64,000 nt of DNA from Corylus avellana (taxonomy: Eukaryota > Streptophyta > Magnoliopsida > Fagales > Betulaceae), in assembly GCF_901000735.1 (NCBI RefSeq), contig NC_081543.1, positions 25,377,515-25,441,514 of the forward strand. The letters run 5' to 3'. Position numbers and translations under genes: made by a program. Below are positions 21,993-35,293 of the stretch, piece by piece; position 1 is the stretch's first letter, and every line of letters begins with the position of its first letter. The notes under the pieces were generated by a model. That model searched no databases, was not told the DNA's origin, and worked only from the letters and a program-made list of their open reading frames with translations.

Positions 21993-23465
21993 ACTTTGAG
22001 CTAAAATGAGAGTCAACTGTGGGCTAAAGTGAGCTTGAGTTTTAAACAATACCACATAGCCAAATAAAAGGAGAGCCAACTTTGGGCTAAAGTGAGAGCT
22101 AACTATGGGCTGAAATGGCCTGAGTTTTAAACAATACCACAGAGCCGAGCAAAAATAGGCCAACTATGGGCCAATGGACCGGCAACTTGGCCTCTTTTGA
22201 TTTTTTTTTTTTTTTTTTATTTTTGATTTTTTTTTTCTTCATGAAAATCCTGTTATAAATTACATTAAACTGGGATAAGGATTACTTAATCCCATAACCA
22301 AGTAGAACCAAGTATAACAACTAAACCAGGATATCATATTCCTATGCCTAGAACAGGAATATATGCACACTCAAATAAGGGTAAACCAAAACCCATAACC
22401 AAACACACTTCTTCACAAAACAAACTTCGATCTGCCGTGAGATGAAATGGATCGCGGCTCCGGCGACTTCGGTGGTGGCGCTAGCAAGATGGGGTGGTTC
22501 GACGACGGTTGGTGCGTTCAAGACGATGGGTTGGCACTGGCGGAGGTTGTGGGCTCGTGGTCGTCACGGTGCAAGGCTAGCTGGCAGTGGGCCAGTGGAG
22601 ATCTGGCTGGTAAGAAACTTGCAGAATGAAAGGAGAGGAGGTGCTACAGTGGAGCCCACCAACGATCACGCACGGAGAGAGCTATTCTGAGAGAACAAAG
22701 CCTCTTTTGAATTATTATTATTATTATTATTTTTATATCAACCAATAAAACAGAAAAATCGAAGAGCATAGGCCACATGTGGGGTCAATGGACGTTGCTG
22801 CAACCATCAAATCTACCAAAATGGATGTCAAGTGCTTGTAGAAATTGTCGGGTGTCTTGACATTGAAGAGTTCCAATGGCAATGGGAATCCTCATCATGC
22901 TCTCCCCATATTATCAACGTGGGCTGAAATCGTGTGGTGTGGGTTAGATGAAAAATTGATCTCCAACACACACACCATTGTTTGGAAAACCAAAGAAAAG
23001 ACACAGAAAAGGAAAATTAGATTTGTCACGAGAAGAATTGGAACAACAATTTTTTTTTTTTTTTTTGGTGTGTGAGGGTGGAAGGAAGGGAATGGAATCA
23101 TAGGATGTTAGGATCAAATATTGACGTTAGCCATTTGCTCTGATACCATGATAGAATTCATAATGAAATAGAAATAGAAATAAATTGCGGAAATAAAATA
23201 AATGAGAGACAAAGATTTTAATGTGGTTCGGTCAATGACCTACATTCACAGATAAAGCCCAAAAGGTTACATTAGGCTCTTATTGAATAATTTGTTTACA
23301 ATACAGAATGCTTTATTTATAGAGTTTACATATAAATGTAATCTTAATCAAGTCCCCTAATTTAGGGTGATCAAATCATAATCAAATCTCTAAATTAGGC
23401 TAATATAATATTCATCAATCATAATCAAATCCCTAACTTTAGGGTCATTCAAATATACTCTAACA
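21993..23465 (-). mobile_element. Short Copia-like LTR element (E2), copy truncated by the gap
   Basis: On the minus strand the 5' LTR (23465-23149, 317 bp) begins TGTTAGAGTATA and ends TTCTATCA, followed directly by the primer site TGGTATCAGAGC (23148-23137). The internal region continues to the gap, so the 3' LTR is missing here; it is present in the right copy. No pol frame is seen. Confidence 0.8.
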
Positions 23466-23825
23466 TAAGGAACAGGTGGCGACTTAAGTGACTTGGAAAA
23501 GTCATTCTTTATGTTTTTTATAAAATAGTTTTTTTTTTTTTGTTTTTTTTCTTTTAACAGCAAACTTAAATTAATAAACTAATATTACTCGTAAGAAAGG
23601 ATACTTAGTCCATTATTACTTTGTATAATTAATCACTAATTACTAATTAATTATTAAGAAAATTGTCTTTACTTATGCAAATTAAGAGCATTAGATGATC
23701 TTATTATAAAGAGAAGCGCCTTTGATAAATCAGGTTTAATTATTCCTTTGTGTACTTTTTTTTTTTTTTTAATTATAAATGTATGCTAGAAATATGCATT
23801 GGATATTAAAAAAAAAAAAAAAAAA

Positions 23826-23943
23826 TCAAGAGAATATAAACAAATAATGTCCGCCTTCCAATATCTAAAAGGACTTTTAATCCTCAACCTTTTTTCTCCA
23901 TCTCATTCAGCCCTCTTACATTCCATGACACTATCTTGGGTTT
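23826..23943 (-). pseudogene. LINE ORF2 endonuclease N-terminal fragment (left arm-B copy)
   Basis: Encodes PKIVSWNVRGLNEMEK, then after a six-A slippage RLRIKSPFRYWKADIICL. It is better preserved than the arm-A copy at 1198-1320. It abuts the T-element LTR. Confidence 0.7.
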
Positions 23944-26125
23944 TGTTAGGAAATAGATAATAAATTGGCAACCAATTTCCCCCAGCCCTTTATACGAAAA
24001 ACAGGTTTGGAAAGAAAACACACAAAAACAAACATCAATCACACATATACACAAAGAGTTTGTGTGGTTCGGCCCAAAACTTGGCCTACGTCCACCAATA
24101 AGAGAGTTCAACTATGAGCAAATTTTTACAACTCACAGTACATGCCCATACCACTCAAATACACTTTACCTAGAAAAAAGCCTAACATGCTCATTTCAAT
24201 ACAAGTGATAATTGAATTAAGGACAAAACACTCACTCTCTTGCCCATCCCCTTCATAGCTCTCTTCTCTCTTCCTTACATTGAAGAAGCTCTTCCTTGGG
24301 ATCTCTTCTAAGGGATTCAGAGATAATTTACTCTCTTCGGCAGCCCTCCTTATATAGGAGCAGAAGGGTTGGTGAAAAACATGAAAGTCCATGGTCAACC
24401 ATCTACTATTCCTTTTTGACGTCTTGGTTGGTGCAACAACCATGCATTATTCCTTTGATGTCTTGGTTGGTGCAACAACCATGCACTATTCCTTTGACAT
24501 CTCGGTTGCCAAACTCCACCAACCATTTGACCCATGTGGGATTCATGGCTTGATTAATTCAAGGCAATTTCCAACAATCTCCACCTTGACTTAAATTCCA
24601 TCAAGCTGCTATAATCTCTACCATGACTTGAATTTCGCAACTTCCACCTGAGACCTCAGGTCCGCATCTTGACCGATGCCCATCCCCACACCCTGAGATG
24701 TAGTACAAAACACTGTCTACACCAACAGTCATAATTCTACAAGAATTATCATGCTCCACCATAAAGAGCACCTGCACTTAGAATTAAACCATTCTAAGAA
24801 TTTTTTAAAACACTGTCTACACCAACAGTCATAATTCTAAAAGAATTATCATGCTCCACCATAAAGAGCACATGCACTTAGAATTAAACCATTCTAAGAA
24901 TTTTCATTTTTGTCACATGTCGAAAAAATACTGCTGAAAAATATGGTTTAACTTCCATGTTTGGCTCTCCCGGAAGTTCCTCAACCATCGACACCCTTTT
25001 CCACCACATACCCAACATCAAAGACTAAACCAATATCCCGTATGCAAATGTGGACCCGCTAATACAACACATCCATTATCCTAACATTTTTAGCTGTCAT
25101 GTCAGTGGATGTACATGCCCTTATCAAAGAGCATCATCAATATTAGCATTTTTTTGAGCAATCTGCAGAACCTACTCCTCTTTAACCTCTAAACAACACA
25201 TGTATCCAGTACTTCTAATCAGCAACCGTACCTAGTACTTCTGATCAGTACTCCGTGAACAGTGCCCCGTGAACAGTATCTTCATGAATAGTACCTCCAC
25301 TCGTGAACAGTGCTACGTACTCCGTCCTTGAACAGCACTATATCCGTGGACAGTGCTCCAAACTCCATCTGTGGACAATACTCCTGCATTCCGTCGAGCC
25401 TTTCAATCCCAAACTTCAAGGACTGTATTTTCTGCAACCTTGCTCTGATACCAATTGTTAGGAAATTGATAATAAATTGGCAACCAATTTTCCCCCAGCC
25501 CTTTATGTGAAAGACAAGCTTGGAAAGAAAACACATGAGAACACACATCAATCACACATGTACACAAAGAGTTTACGTGGTTCAGCCCAAAACTTGACCT
25601 ACTTCCACCAACAAGAGAGTTCCACTATAAGCAAAATTTTACAACTCACAGTAAATGCCCATACCACCCAAATACACTTTACCCAGAGAAAAGCCTCACA
25701 CGCTTATCTCAATACAAGTGATAATTGAATTAAGGACAAAACACTCACTCTCTTGCCCATCCCCTCCCCTCCCTAGCTCTCTTTTCTCTTCCTTACATTG
25801 AAGAAGCTCTTCCTTGGGATCTCTTCTAAGGGATTCAGATATAATTTCCTCTCTTCTGCAGCCCTCCTTATATAGGAGCAGAAGGGTTAGTGAGAAACAT
25901 GACAGTCCATGGTTGGTGCAACAACCATACACTATTCCGTTGACGTCTTGGTTGGTGCAACAACCATGCGCTATTCCTTTGACGTCTTGGTTGGTGCAAC
26001 AGCCGTGTACTATTCGTTTGGCGTCTTGGTTGCCAAAATCCACCAACCATTAGGTTGCCAAACTCCACCACCCATTTGACCCATGTGGGATTCATGGCTT
26101 AATTAATTCAAGGCAATTTCCAACA
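23944..26125 (-). mobile_element. Complete short LTR element without genes (T-element), 2.18 kb
   Basis: LTRs at 25456-26125 (5', 670 bp) and 23944-24576 (3', 633 bp) run TG...CA on the minus strand. The primer site TGGTATCAGAGC (25453-25442, tRNA iMet) lies two bases inside the 5' LTR and a purine tract ends at the 3' LTR. The 879 bp internal region has no coding frame for gag or pol. It contains about seven degenerate copies of GTGAACAGTGC (about 25249-25383). The flanking five bases (GGTTT / AGTTT) agree at four of five positions. Larger than classical TRIM elements; best described as a non-autonomous Copia-type element. Confidence 0.85.
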
Positions 26126-27138
26126 AGTTTCATAAAGAACAAGTACATCTCTTGCCCTTTCCTTTCCTCTATTAGAGTGTCCTCCCTTTATGTCATAATT
26201 TTCTAAACATACCAACCTCTTTAGCATCTGGCCAATTCTATATGTATTCCACACAATTGTTAACCAAAATAAAAATCAAAGTGAAAGGACTAAAATATGC
26301 ATTATAATGACTGGTTTTGTATGCTATAACATTTTTTTTGGTATGTATTTTCTTCATTGATTTACCGCTTTAATGGATGGAAAAAAGGTTTTCATTCAAT
26401 CACACAAAAGTTTTTGAAGTCTATGCTATAAATTCATTGGCTATATCTATTAAACCTATCTACCCAAGGTTGTTGGAGAAGAAATGCGAGGCAAGCTAGA
26501 AGGTTCTTCTCATGCTAACAGTAGAGGCGAGCACTTTTGTGGTTCAGTAAGACAAAAAAGGAAAAATGTAACTGTTTAAGCAAGATTTATGCAAGGGGGT
26601 GCTGGTTTAGTTTGCTTAAGGACATCAACCAAGTCTTTTATAGTAAGGCAGTGTTGTCCACCAAAAGCAAATCCGGCGAAAGATTATATAGCCACCAGAG
26701 TTTATAATGTGATATACTTGGAGATCATCATAAGGTTACCAATTCAAATGCTTGGAGATCATTGATGAAGTAATACATTAAAGAGTAGGTACGCTTGTTT
26801 CTGCAATTAAGGACCATAAAGTGGCCAAATAGCATATTTAAACTTCAATTGCTTCCCTGAAAGAAAACAAAAATCCCTCAAATAGACCAATAAGATTGCT
26901 TAGAAGCCACTAAAAATCATTCTTAAGCGAACTTGCTCACAGATATGAATATACTTCTCCAATAATTGGCAGAAAGGGAAAAAACGGCTGAGGGTATCAG
27001 CTGCATACAAAGGATCAAAAAGAACCATGTAATTCAAAAGGAGTGTAGGATCGATAATCAGTATTTGAGCATAAACATAGTCTAGGAGTAAATTAGCAGA
27101 TACAAGCATACAGTCATATTTAATCAAGAAAGAAAGAC
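26126..27138. other. AT-rich DNA between the T-element and the SNF2 fragment
   Basis: No exon recognised on either strand. The next expected SNF2 exon (the motif after PVIK, normally containing an LLSGTP box) is not found, so the SNF2 gene appears to stop at 27139. Confidence 0.5.
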
Positions 27139-29025
27139 CTTTATGACCGGAAGGGTAGCAGTTGTCCTCTTTGCTTGAGCATTTTTCAGAAAGTGCGACT
27201 CATCTGCAATCACAACCTGAATAAAAAGAATATATGTATTATTGCTGAGAGGGTCTGGAGGCACTCAACAATATATTATCTTTTCTTGGTAAGTCACAAA
27301 TATATGACCATTGAGCATTTATAAGCCACATGAACATATGGGGGAGAGAGAAGAAAGGCCTCTATCACTTCTAGTATTGCCACTCATCCATATGAACTCC
27401 ATTTCATCCACTCTTATTTTTTATTCATGTGCTTTCCAACTATCTAAGATTTAGCATGATAACTGTATTACTTACTTTTCTATGCATGTTGATAAAATGA
27501 AACTACAAAATTAGTTCCCCACTATCCATTCAGCACTAATTGTTAAGATCCAAGAGAATGAGACAAAGAAAACACAGTGAAGATGTAGAAATCAAATAGT
27601 GGCAGTACTTACCTTAAACTCTAATGCCCTTAGTAGATTCTGTAGCTTAGGGACTACATCATTGGAGATGATGTTGAATAGGCGATCAAGATGAACGCTA
27701 CCCTTGGTATTTGATGGTATTACTGTATACCCAGCCATGTTTGATCCACCACATTGAGATAAAACAACTTAGAGAATAACTCATTTGCAAAACATAAATA
27801 ATTTAGATTAAAAAAATAAATAAAGAACCAAAATAACCAATATTCAAATTCTCAAAGATGAAGGGCATAAAAGGTAAAAAAAAATGCAAGATTCCAGTTT
27901 CAACAACAAAAGAAAAAGTAACTAGAAAATTTTAGAAAGGGACTTCAGGCAATATACAAGTATATCTGATGGAGGATATCCAGCCAGTGTTGAATCATTT
28001 GAAAAAGAAACCAAAAACAAAAACAAAAAAGAAAGAAAGAAGAAGAAGATCAAATGCACTTTGGGCAGAAGCATCTTCTAAATCTGAAATATGAAGTTAA
28101 CAAAACACTTATTGAATCCCAATGCAGACGTAAGGAAGAATGCGTAAGAATAAGAACATGCCATGAATCACGGACGCATGCACTTACAGCAATAGCCTGA
28201 AAAAGACATATGAACTCAATATACATGCTTAAATCACATTGAAGACTAGAAATGGTTCGAGTGAATCAATTTCCTGCAAAGTCTTTCCTAGTCCAATTTC
28301 ATCTGCTAGGAGAACAAACCCTTCATGCTGCAAGATATACCTGAAAAAAACTTATAAAAACTCGTATTAGTTTCAAAAACTATCATAGTTCAGTGATAAT
28401 GAAGTAATAGAGAAACTTCATAATGCTTTTGGGAAAAATAATTAATGCATGTTGAATAACAGTAGTCCAATGAGGAAAAATATCAAAATCCACTACATGC
28501 CTAACACCAACACGTTGAAAAGGCAAAAGCTTAGATTCAACACGGTTAAGCATCCTGTCATATCGGTCTTGAAATAAAGCACCAAAGAAAAAAAAATAAT
28601 TCAAAAACTGTGCAAGAAGAAAAAGGAAATCCAAAAATGAATATAAAATATTACTTTCGAACAACGCCGAAATATATATTTACTGATATCAAAAAGCAGC
28701 CTCAAAGTTGTGTTTTCTCATTTAGTGTAAAATCAAATTTACATGACACGCTTTATCTACCAAAATGCATGTTTCTATGTTGGTCAGTAATAAACTTTAA
28801 ATTGAATTCGATGATAGAAAAGTACAATGGCATAGATTAAGCAATCTGACAGAAAATAATGTAGTATCTGAAAATCATCAAAGCACATGTGATGTACCAA
28901 CAAATCTATTACACACCTAACTATAACAATCAATTTTATACACACACATTAATCTTACTTCGAAGATCCGGAAGAGCAGAGGCAGCAGCAATAGCACGAT
29001 GCACTAAGGGATATATGTTCTCCAC
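27139..29025 (-). pseudogene. CHR18: SMARCAL1-type SNF2 helicase fragment (CHR18-like)
   Basis: Minus-strand exons: 29025-28959 (VENIYPLVHRAIAAASALPD), about 28567-28489 (RYDRMLNRVESKLLPFQRVG), about 28341-28264 (ILQHEGFVLLADEIGLGKT, Walker A region), a micro-exon near 28195 (AIA), about 27765-27613 (GYTVIPSNTKGSVHLDRLFN...), and 27216-27139 (VVIADESHFLKNAQAKR, the DESH box). This order matches SMARCAL1/ZRANB3-like annealing helicases, which act at stalled replication forks. One intron would need a GC donor (GTTAG|GCATGT) and the exon ending TTTGCAG is followed by GAAATT, not GT. N-terminal exons and the whole second helicase lobe are absent. It is therefore truncated at both ends and probably non-functional. 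Confidence 0.8.
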
Positions 29026-29251
29026 CTGGGAAAAAATATCAAATAAATAAAAACAATCCAATTTGGCAACCCAAATAATTTTTTTTTTTTTTAAAAAAAA
29101 AGAGCACAATCCACACATTCACAAATTCCAGACAAACATTACTAGTTATTAATCTACATTCTTTACCCAAGTGAAAAATAATTGAAACAATAAATATTTT
29201 GTGCTGTTTATTAGTTATCAAAGAAAAAAGGGGGAAAACATTGTGCTATTT
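29026..29251. other. Junction between divergent SNF2 and DEAD-box fragments
   Basis: 226 bp of AT-rich DNA with no start codons or leader exons for either gene, yet both genes are missing their 5' exons exactly here. It is a breakpoint candidate; a bidirectional promoter is excluded because neither gene begins here. Confidence 0.5.
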
Positions 29252-32200
29252 CCCACCACTTTTGCTTGACAAAGATGTTCTTGGAGCTGCGAGGACAGGT
29301 TCTGGGAAAACTCTTACTTTTCTAATACCAGCTGTGGAATTGTTATACCGTTTTACTCCTCGTAATGGAATGGGAGTGGTCGTAATTTGCCCAACTAGGG
29401 CGCTTGCAATACAGGTAAAAGTACTAGGTCACTGCTGATAGTTACATGGATTTTCTCTTAATTAATATGCAATCTTGCCTTCTCAACTAAGTCGCCCATA
29501 CTTCATTTTCTAAGTGAATTTAATCATTTAATTTTATTCTACATATATGTGTGGGGAAGCAAATGGAAATTTGGATCTAAAAAAAACTCGGTTCTTAAAC
29601 AGTTTGGATGTGATACTAATGAAAATTTGGAGCCACATTTTTTTTGTTTGGCATCTCTTACTGACCACTACGTTTGACATTATATTTGATGTGCAAAATG
29701 CAAATAAAGATTAGGAAACAGCCATGGAATTCCCGCTTATCTATGTTGTTGCCTTCTACTAGTCTTCTAAATTTCATTTTCATTCTTTGCTGGGTGATGC
29801 TGACTAATTCACCATTCAAATAATTTAGACCCATGCTGTGGCAAAAGACGTTCTCAAGTACCACTCTCAGACTCTTGGTTTGGTTATTGGTGGTTCAGCT
29901 AGAAGAGGAGAAGCAGAGCGTCTTGTGAAAGGAGTGAATTTATTAGTAGCAACCCCTGGTCGACTTCTTGACCATCTGCAAAATACCAAGGGGTTCATTT
30001 ATAAAAATTTGAAGGTAATTTACACAAACAATTCTAAACACTATATTTCTTTTTCAGTATTATTGGGAGAACTAATTATGTTGTTTATTGTTGGTTCTAG
30101 ATCTTCTGTTTTCCTTCCAACTATTTTTTTTAGGTATTCATGTCATTTATGCGATGCTGATTGTAGTCTTCATTAAGGAGCCTGAATTTTAGACATTATT
30201 TTTTCTGAAGCTAAAGCTAGTTATTCAATGCATACTAAGCTATATATATGTTTCTTATGTATGTTCTTTTCTTGCTAAACTCAAACTTGCAGTGCCTAAT
30301 AATCGATGAAGCTGACCGGATACTGGAAGCAAACTTTGAGGAAGAAATGAAGCAGATTCTTAAGCTTCTACCACAGGTAAACTAAATGGTAATCATATTT
30401 GTTTTTGGTAATAGATAGAAGTAAACAGGGTATGAAAGTTTAGTTTTGCGTCGAGTTTTATCTAGATCTAGCACCAAGGCCAGGCTGCATTTGTTTCTCA
30501 GATAGAAAAATGGAAAGGAAATGATAATGAAGAAAAAATTACTTTTTCTGCTAGCACATTTTCCAATTTAGATTATTTTTCTTTCTTCTTTCCAAAATCC
30601 TAGTGGAGGGAAAGTGACATTATATATAAATGTATTCTGAAAGAAGGTTGCATTAATTGGATGAGCAGACATGGTCTTTAGAGGAATGTTAGCTGTTGTG
30701 CCAAAGTTGATCAAATGCCCTAATCATTACTGGTGTTGGTGCATTAACCAGGTTGTTGAACCTGTGTCTTGGTTACATAAGATGAGGATTTTTTTTGGAT
30801 GAATATATAAGATGAGAACTTAGCTTCTTCATAATAGCGGCATATGATTGAAGAACTGTCTCAACTAGTGGTTTCAAACATACTCTGCCCATTATAGATT
30901 CCATCGCTTCAATTGAATCGTTGGCTGTGTATGGTGGGTCAGATTCTACGATATTTCTGCTAAGTTACTTATAAAAAAAAAAAAAAATGCTGCTAAGTAC
31001 ATAGCACTGTCTAGTAGTCAATCTCTACATGAATTGTGGAATTTATTTTCCTGGTACTTTCACCAGCAAAATCTCTGGCTCTGGTTTGCAATGTATTGAT
31101 TAGATATGGAAATATACTCCTTTCAATTAGTTCTTTCCGATAGTAATTTAAATTGCATATTCTATTGTGGGCGGTGGTATCTAGGGTTCATTAACTGATT
31201 GTGAGTTGCTACTCAATGTGCAGAATAGGCAAACGGCTTTATTTTCAGCCACCCAAACTCAGAAGGTTAGTGCATCGTATACAAACTTGATACTAGTTAA
31301 TCTTTTTTCCTTTCCGCTATTCCATATTACAAAAAATTTAAGCTGTTTATCATTGTTACATTTCAAATTTCCTTTTGTGTGTAGAAAATTCAGCATTAAC
31401 ATAATTCACTCTTCTTTTATTTGTGTTTATCTATCAATAGTTTGATTTTGACTGGGATTCTAATGGTTTTTCCCTTAAATTTGTAGGTTGAGGATCTTGC
31501 ACGCTTATCGTTGAAAAATGCTATCTATATTGATGTGGATGATGGAAGAAATAAGGTAGAAATGTAGAATAAGTTTAATATATATAACTGTATTGAGCTA
31601 CATTACGTACATAAATAGCTATTGTGACAGAGAGATCTCTTCTATCAAATAGGAAAGTGGTGTACAAGGGAAGAATAATTGCTATTGACAACATTACTGC
31701 TGCCATATCTTTTAAAAACCTTTTAACTGTAATTTCTTTTTTTAAAGAGTGAGACCCTCTTAATATGGAGATGGAGATGCACTTAGTGCACCCAAGTCCA
31801 CCATGTTCTGCTGTACAATAGATTTCATATATATATGCTCTAAATTACGTTACGTTGCTTGCTTTTCAACCTGACATTTAAAATCTGACAAGGTTCTGGG
31901 TGTTATAGGTCACTAATGAAGGGCTGCAGCAAGGCTATTGTGTTGTCCCCAGTGCCAAGAGATTTATTCTTCTATATTCCTTCTTGAAGAGGAACCTGTC
32001 AAAGAAAGTGATGTTCTTCTTCTCTTCATGTAACTCAGTCAAATTCCACTCTGAACTGCTGAGATATATTCAGTTGGATTGCCTTGATATCCATGGACAG
32101 CAAAAACAGCTGAAAAGGACAACTACATTTTTTAACTTCTGCAAAGCAGAGAAGGGAATCTTGCTATGTACCGATGTTGCTGCTCGTGGGCTTGATATTG

Positions 32201-34668
32201 CTGACGTGGTATATTTCTTTTGTTTACCAAGTGACTTTGAAATTATTGATGGCAGTGCTTTTTTATTTTCAATTATATGCTATTATTTGTCGCTTTCTCC
32301 TACTGTTATTGTTAGTATAATTCATGAAAAAATTATATTGGCCATATATAAAACTGAAAAACGCACACACACATATACATAATGTGTGAGCGTGACCAGA
32401 AAACCAGAATTATTATCTTATATAATTTAATAGGTATACTCTACATTTCGTATTGCAATCCTTTTTTTTTTTTGGAGTTTAATTTTGTGTACCGTGTACG
32501 TATCTCCTGCCACCACATATGTAAACTAAAGTGGGCATGTTCAATGCACTTCACTGGACAATTACCAACCTATAGGGTCATGGGGAGAGAGTATGGGTTG
32601 CGTTCTGCTACAAGTATGCATAAGCTTTTCTGGAAGTAGAAAATGGTCTTGCTTTAAAATCTTGGATTTGGTTTGGTTGAACAGGCCATTAGAACTGTCA
32701 CTCTGTTGATACGGGCATGGTATCATTTTCTTAAAATTTTGTAACTTGTATAGTTAAGCCTAATGAATACTTATGGGATCTTCTTCTCTTTTTGTTTTTT
32801 TTTCTTCTGTAGGACTGGATTGTGCAGTATGATCCTCCGGATGAACCCAAGGTGATTACCTCCCCCCCGCCCCAAAATTTGACATATTTAAGATAATTGT
32901 TGTTTTGCATTCTATTCATCTATGTTGAGTGTAATGTTTGTTGGTTGGGGTTACGCTTTCAGGAATACATTCATAGGGTTGGTCGAACAGCTCGTGGGGA
33001 AGGTGCAAAAGGAAATGCTCTGCTTTTCCTGATTCCTGAAGAGTTGCAATTTATTCGCTATCTGAAGGTCTAGTTTATTCACTGTATAAGAAAATGACAA
33101 ATATCCAGCAAAACAAACTATAGAGGCCATTGATCCCTATGATAAATTGGACAACAACTTCTTTAATTGGACATTAATAAGCCAGTTTCCTGTCCCTGTA
33201 TAGTCTAGAGCGTTATGTTAAAATAACTACATTGCTCTGTGGAGAAATGTCATTAAATAAAGACAGCAGGGATCATCAAATTGGTGGCTATAGGTTTTTT
33301 TTTTTTTTCTCGATAATAAATTGTTGCAATAGTAGTTGCTTGTTCTGCATTCAAATTAAGATGTCGTATCCACTTTCAGGCAGCAAAAGTCCCTGTTAAA
33401 GAGTATGAATTTGATCAAAAGAAGATGGCTAATGTGCAGTCTCACCTGGTACTTTCCTGCTTCTACATTATATTATCAATATCTTTTCCATATTAAACTG
33501 CAGGATTTAAATTGGACTATTTTGATAATTGCAGGAAAATTTGGTAGCCAATAACTATTACTTGAACAAGTCGGCTAAAGAAGCATACAGATCCTACATA
33601 TTAGCATATAACTCTCACTCTATGAAAGAAATCTTTGACGTTCACCGCCTTGATTTGCAGGTACAAACCCTTTTTTCCTTGGTGAAAGTCATTTTCCATC
33701 TTTTCAAATATCCTTGCAGACAAGCAGTAGGTTTTTTTTTTTTTTTAATTTTTTTCTTAATATAAGCGGTGGAATGGCTTGATTCCAAAAGCAGTCATAT
33801 ATGTATAATGTAGTGACGACAATAATTTTAGCGGTGATGGGAAGGAAGTCCCAAGTTTTAAGGGCCTTTCTTGAATTTAGGTGCTGTGGGCAATTTTTTT
33901 TTCTTCGAAATAACTACCTAGCTGATTCAATTGGTGAGTTTGGGTAGTTCATATCTAGTTCTAATTCTGGGAAAATGCTCCTCTCAATTTAGGTTCAGTT
34001 TGAGTGGTGCTCTCTTGGAAATACATGTTCACTTGTTCCTTAATAGATGATCAAGAGTACTTGGTGAAAAGATGTCATATTTTATTAATTTCTTGATGCT
34101 TCCTTTTACAGCATGTTCATATCCATTTGATCCTAATGGAGGTTTACTGAGCCCTGAATAGAAAAATGCATCAAAACAGATGAATGAGAAAATATCTTAT
34201 TGTTCAAATAAATAAATAATGACCCTACATCAACAACACTGGTCAATACCTCATCCAAGGGTTACAACAACATCTCATGAAATCTTTTTTTTTTTTTTTT
34301 GGTTTTGTTTGTGTTTTGTACCTATATATATAGTTCTGGCTTGAGGTGTACCCTGTGAATTGAATTTCAGCAAACTTGACATAAGTTAAATGACCCTGAA
34401 TTTATTTGCCAAATTGATGGATTTCATTAGGTTGTGGTATAATATGTAATATCCCATATAATGCTTGTATTTTGGATTTGGATAGGCTGTTGCCAGTTCT
34501 TTCTGTTTTTCGAACCCACCAAAGGTGAGTGTGAACATAGATAGTGGCGCCTCAAAGTTCAGAAGGAAAATCCGGAAAGTTGATGGAAAGCGACACGGTT
34601 TCAGTGAGAGCAGCCCTTACGGAAGGCAGGGAGGTGGAGATTCTAAGCGACAATCTGTGAGGCATTAG
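29252..34668 (+). CDS. RH51: DEAD-box RNA helicase, HAS1/DDX18 type, arm B (5' truncated)
   Basis: Eleven exons with GT-AG borders and all in phase: about 29252-29414, 29829-30014, 30293-30376, 31224-31265, 31487-31555, 31909-32208, 32813-32851, 32963-33067, 33380-33448, 33535-33660, 34486-34668. Motifs in order: I (ARTGSGKT), Ia (PTRALAIQ), Ib (TPGRLLDH), II (DEAD), III (SAT), IV-V ([18 protein letters not shown]), VI (HRVGRTARG), then the HAS1-type C-terminal region and stop TAG. Family role: nucleolar ATP-dependent helicase in small-subunit pre-rRNA processing. The first visible exon starts at [11 protein letters not shown] with no splice acceptor before it. The Q motif and N-terminus are missing, and an upstream SNF2 fragment faces the other way, so this copy is probably incomplete. 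It differs from arm A by LDIADV versus LDIPDV in exon 6. Confidence 0.92.
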
Positions 34669-35293
34669 CAGAGTGGGCTCTCTTCCAGTGTGGAGCAAGT
34701 GAAGTGCCCCATAGGCTATAAATTCTGTGAGCAGCAGCAATTGAACTGAACATTCCAAATGCATCCTGCAGGATTTCGACCTATTCAGCCATTGAAACAG
34801 AAGGATGCAAAAAATTCAGTGAGGGAAGTAGGTTTTGGCTTGTGGGTTTTAGCGGTTCACCATTTTACTGGTGGTAGCGATATCTTATATCATTGACGCT
34901 CGCTACAACTACAAGGAGCTCAAAGTAGCTAAAAACATGTTGAGAAATATATTCAATTTTGATGTGTGACCTGATTGATTCAGCAGGTCTAATATTTATG
35001 TTTTTTAGTATTAGCGAGCTATTGACATTTAAAGGCATCCATATGGATACCGATATAATTATTCAAACATAGACTATATTCCAGTTGTTGCATCTTTGAT
35101 CTTTGGGACTAGAATTGACATTTAAAGAACTTGCCTTGGAGGGGTTTTTCGTCATTGAAAAGAAAAAGGTTAATGCTTTTTAGTGGTGATCTAATATTAA
35201 AGTTGGTGCATGTAACAGTGCACATAATTTCACATTATTAAAAATATTTAAAAGATGTGATAACATATTAACATTGGCATCTTGAAAGACTAC

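Larger units (their letters stand above)
21993..24855. repeat. Terminal direct repeat R, left copy (2,863 bp)
   Basis: Matches 60336-63198 at a constant offset of 38,343 over its whole length, with no difference noticed, including homopolymer lengths. It starts at the first base after one gap and its partner ends at the last base before the other. It holds the truncated Copia-like element, the LINE endonuclease fragment, and part of the T-element. Confidence 0.93.

Noticed and set aside
22442..22690. Independent small protein gene (82 codons) in repeat R
   Set aside because: It lies inside an LTR element, has two competing overlapping frames and no recognised domain.
23026..23070. T-run plus flank as a gene end or terminator
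   Set aside because: It is an ordinary homopolymer inside the E2 element, with no associated transcript unit.
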